From Lentimicrobium sp. (GTDB taxonomy: Bacteria > Bacteroidota > Bacteroidia > Bacteroidales > Lentimicrobiaceae), in contig JAAXUD010000141.1 in the NCBI GenBank assembly GCA_013336205.1, positions 1-6,981 on the forward strand: 6,981 bases of DNA, given 5' to 3'. The notes under the pieces are model-generated. The model was not told where the DNA came from. It made no database searches and was given only the letters and a program-made list of their open reading frames with translations. How positions within the stretch are numbered: position 1 is the stretch's first letter; the number at the start of each line of letters is the position of its first letter. A program made the translations under genes and the position numbers. Below, piece by piece: positions 6,396-6,981 of the stretch.

Positions 6396-6981
6396 ATGAT
6401 CCGAAACTTTCTCATTTTCCTGCTCTTCCTTACAGACATGTCAGTTTCATCCCAGCCTCTGACCGGTGATGCACCTGAAATCTGGTGGAATGAAACAGTA
6501 TTTTACCAGATTTATATGCCCTCTTTTCAGGACAGCGATGGCAACGGAATCAGCGATTTTGCGGGAATGACAAGCAGGCTGGATTATCTGCAATCTCTGG
6601 GGATCAAAGGGATCTGGCTTACACCATTTCTGAAATCACCCAAGGTGGACAATGGTTACGATGTCGCTGATTATTATGAGATAGATCCTGTTTATGGCAA
6701 GGTCGGAGACTTCCGCTTATTTCTGGAGGAGGCTCACCGGCGGGGCATAAAGGTTATAATGGATATGGTGGTCAATCATACTTCCACTGATTGTAAGTGG
6801 TTTCAGGAATCCAGGAAGTCTGAGGATAATCCTTACCGTGACTATTACATCTGGCGCGAAAAGCCCAACAACTGGGAATCCTTTTTCGGCGGCAGTGCCT
6901 GGGAATTGGATACCCTGACAAAACAATATTACTACCATAAGTTTGATGTCCGGATGGCCGACCTCAACTGGGGAAACCCGG
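6396..6981 (+). CDS. GH13 alpha-amylase-family glycosidase, oligo-1,6-glucosidase/alpha-glucosidase-like (N-terminal 195 residues, 3' end outside window)
   Basis: GH13 enzymes cleave alpha-glucosidic bonds with a TIM-barrel catalytic domain. An N-terminal secretory signal (MIRNFLIFLLFL, then SVSSQ) is followed by the barrel from about residue 30: VFYQIYMPSF (35-44), a calcium-type loop DSDGNGISD (46-54), LGIKGIWLTP (68-77), DNGYDVADY (85-93) and RRGIKVIMDMVVNHTS (115-130). The last includes conserved region I with Asn127-His128. DYYIW (149-153) and the early domain B are typical of the exo-acting oligo-1,6-glucosidase/alpha-glucosidase group. Region V reads MADLN (187-191), where QPDLN or MPDLN is usual. 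The catalytic nucleophile and acid lie beyond the window, so activity cannot be confirmed. Unlike SusG there is no lipobox, so a periplasmic location is more likely than surface display. ATG 6396 is preceded by a purine-rich GAAAAG and gives the signal peptide directly. Confidence 0.95.
   Translation, partial: MIRNFLIFLLFLTDMSVSSQPLTGDAPEIWWNETVFYQIYMPSFQDSDGNGISDFAGMTSRLDYLQSLGIKGIWLTPFLKSPKVDNGYDVADYYEIDPVYGKVGDFRLFLEEAHRRGIKVIMDMVVNHTSTDCKWFQESRKSEDNPYRDYYIWREKPNNWESFFGGSAWELDTLTKQYYYHKFDVRMADLNWGNP

Overview
The window is a slice of a polysaccharide utilisation locus (PUL) from a member of the Bacteroidota. The evidence is an adjacent SusC/SusD pair with textbook family motifs, a surface-type lipoprotein export signal (Cys followed by Lys and four Asp), A-rich leaders without clear Shine-Dalgarno sites, and an alpha-amylase family (GH13) gene downstream. 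Base composition is moderate. Genus and species cannot be assigned from the sequence.

Layout, all on the + strand: positions 2-85 hold the last 27 codons of an unrecognised upstream gene. After a 44-base gap comes the SusC-like TonB-dependent transporter (130-3243), then after only 12 bases the SusD-like lipoprotein (3256-4803). Fifty bases later lies a surface lipoprotein with a FIVAR-like helical spacer and a LamG/concanavalin A-like domain (4854-5921). It sits in the slot that SusE/SusF-type glycan-binding proteins occupy in starch loci. A strong intrinsic terminator (5950-6010) closes this unit. A 474-base non-coding stretch (5922-6395) follows, and in it a 317-base segment (6051-6367) is bounded by 24-base terminal inverted repeats and packed with hairpins. 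The window ends inside a GH13 gene (6396 onward) that resembles the oligo-1,6-glucosidase/alpha-glucosidase group and has a secretory signal but no lipobox in the visible part.

How the genes probably work together: the LamG lipoprotein and the SusD protein capture glycan or oligosaccharide at the cell surface. SusC with TonB imports it into the periplasm, and the GH13 enzyme cleaves alpha-glucosidic bonds. An alpha-glucan or malto-/isomalto-oligosaccharide substrate is the simplest inference from GH13, but SusC and SusD sequences alone do not reveal specificity. The GH13 gene lies beyond the terminator and the inverted-repeat segment, so it probably has its own expression signal or depends on read-through.

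The least ordinary parts are the inverted-repeat/hairpin segment just upstream of GH13 and the FIVAR-LamG lipoprotein. I saw no defence system, CRISPR array, tRNA, rRNA or transposase gene.
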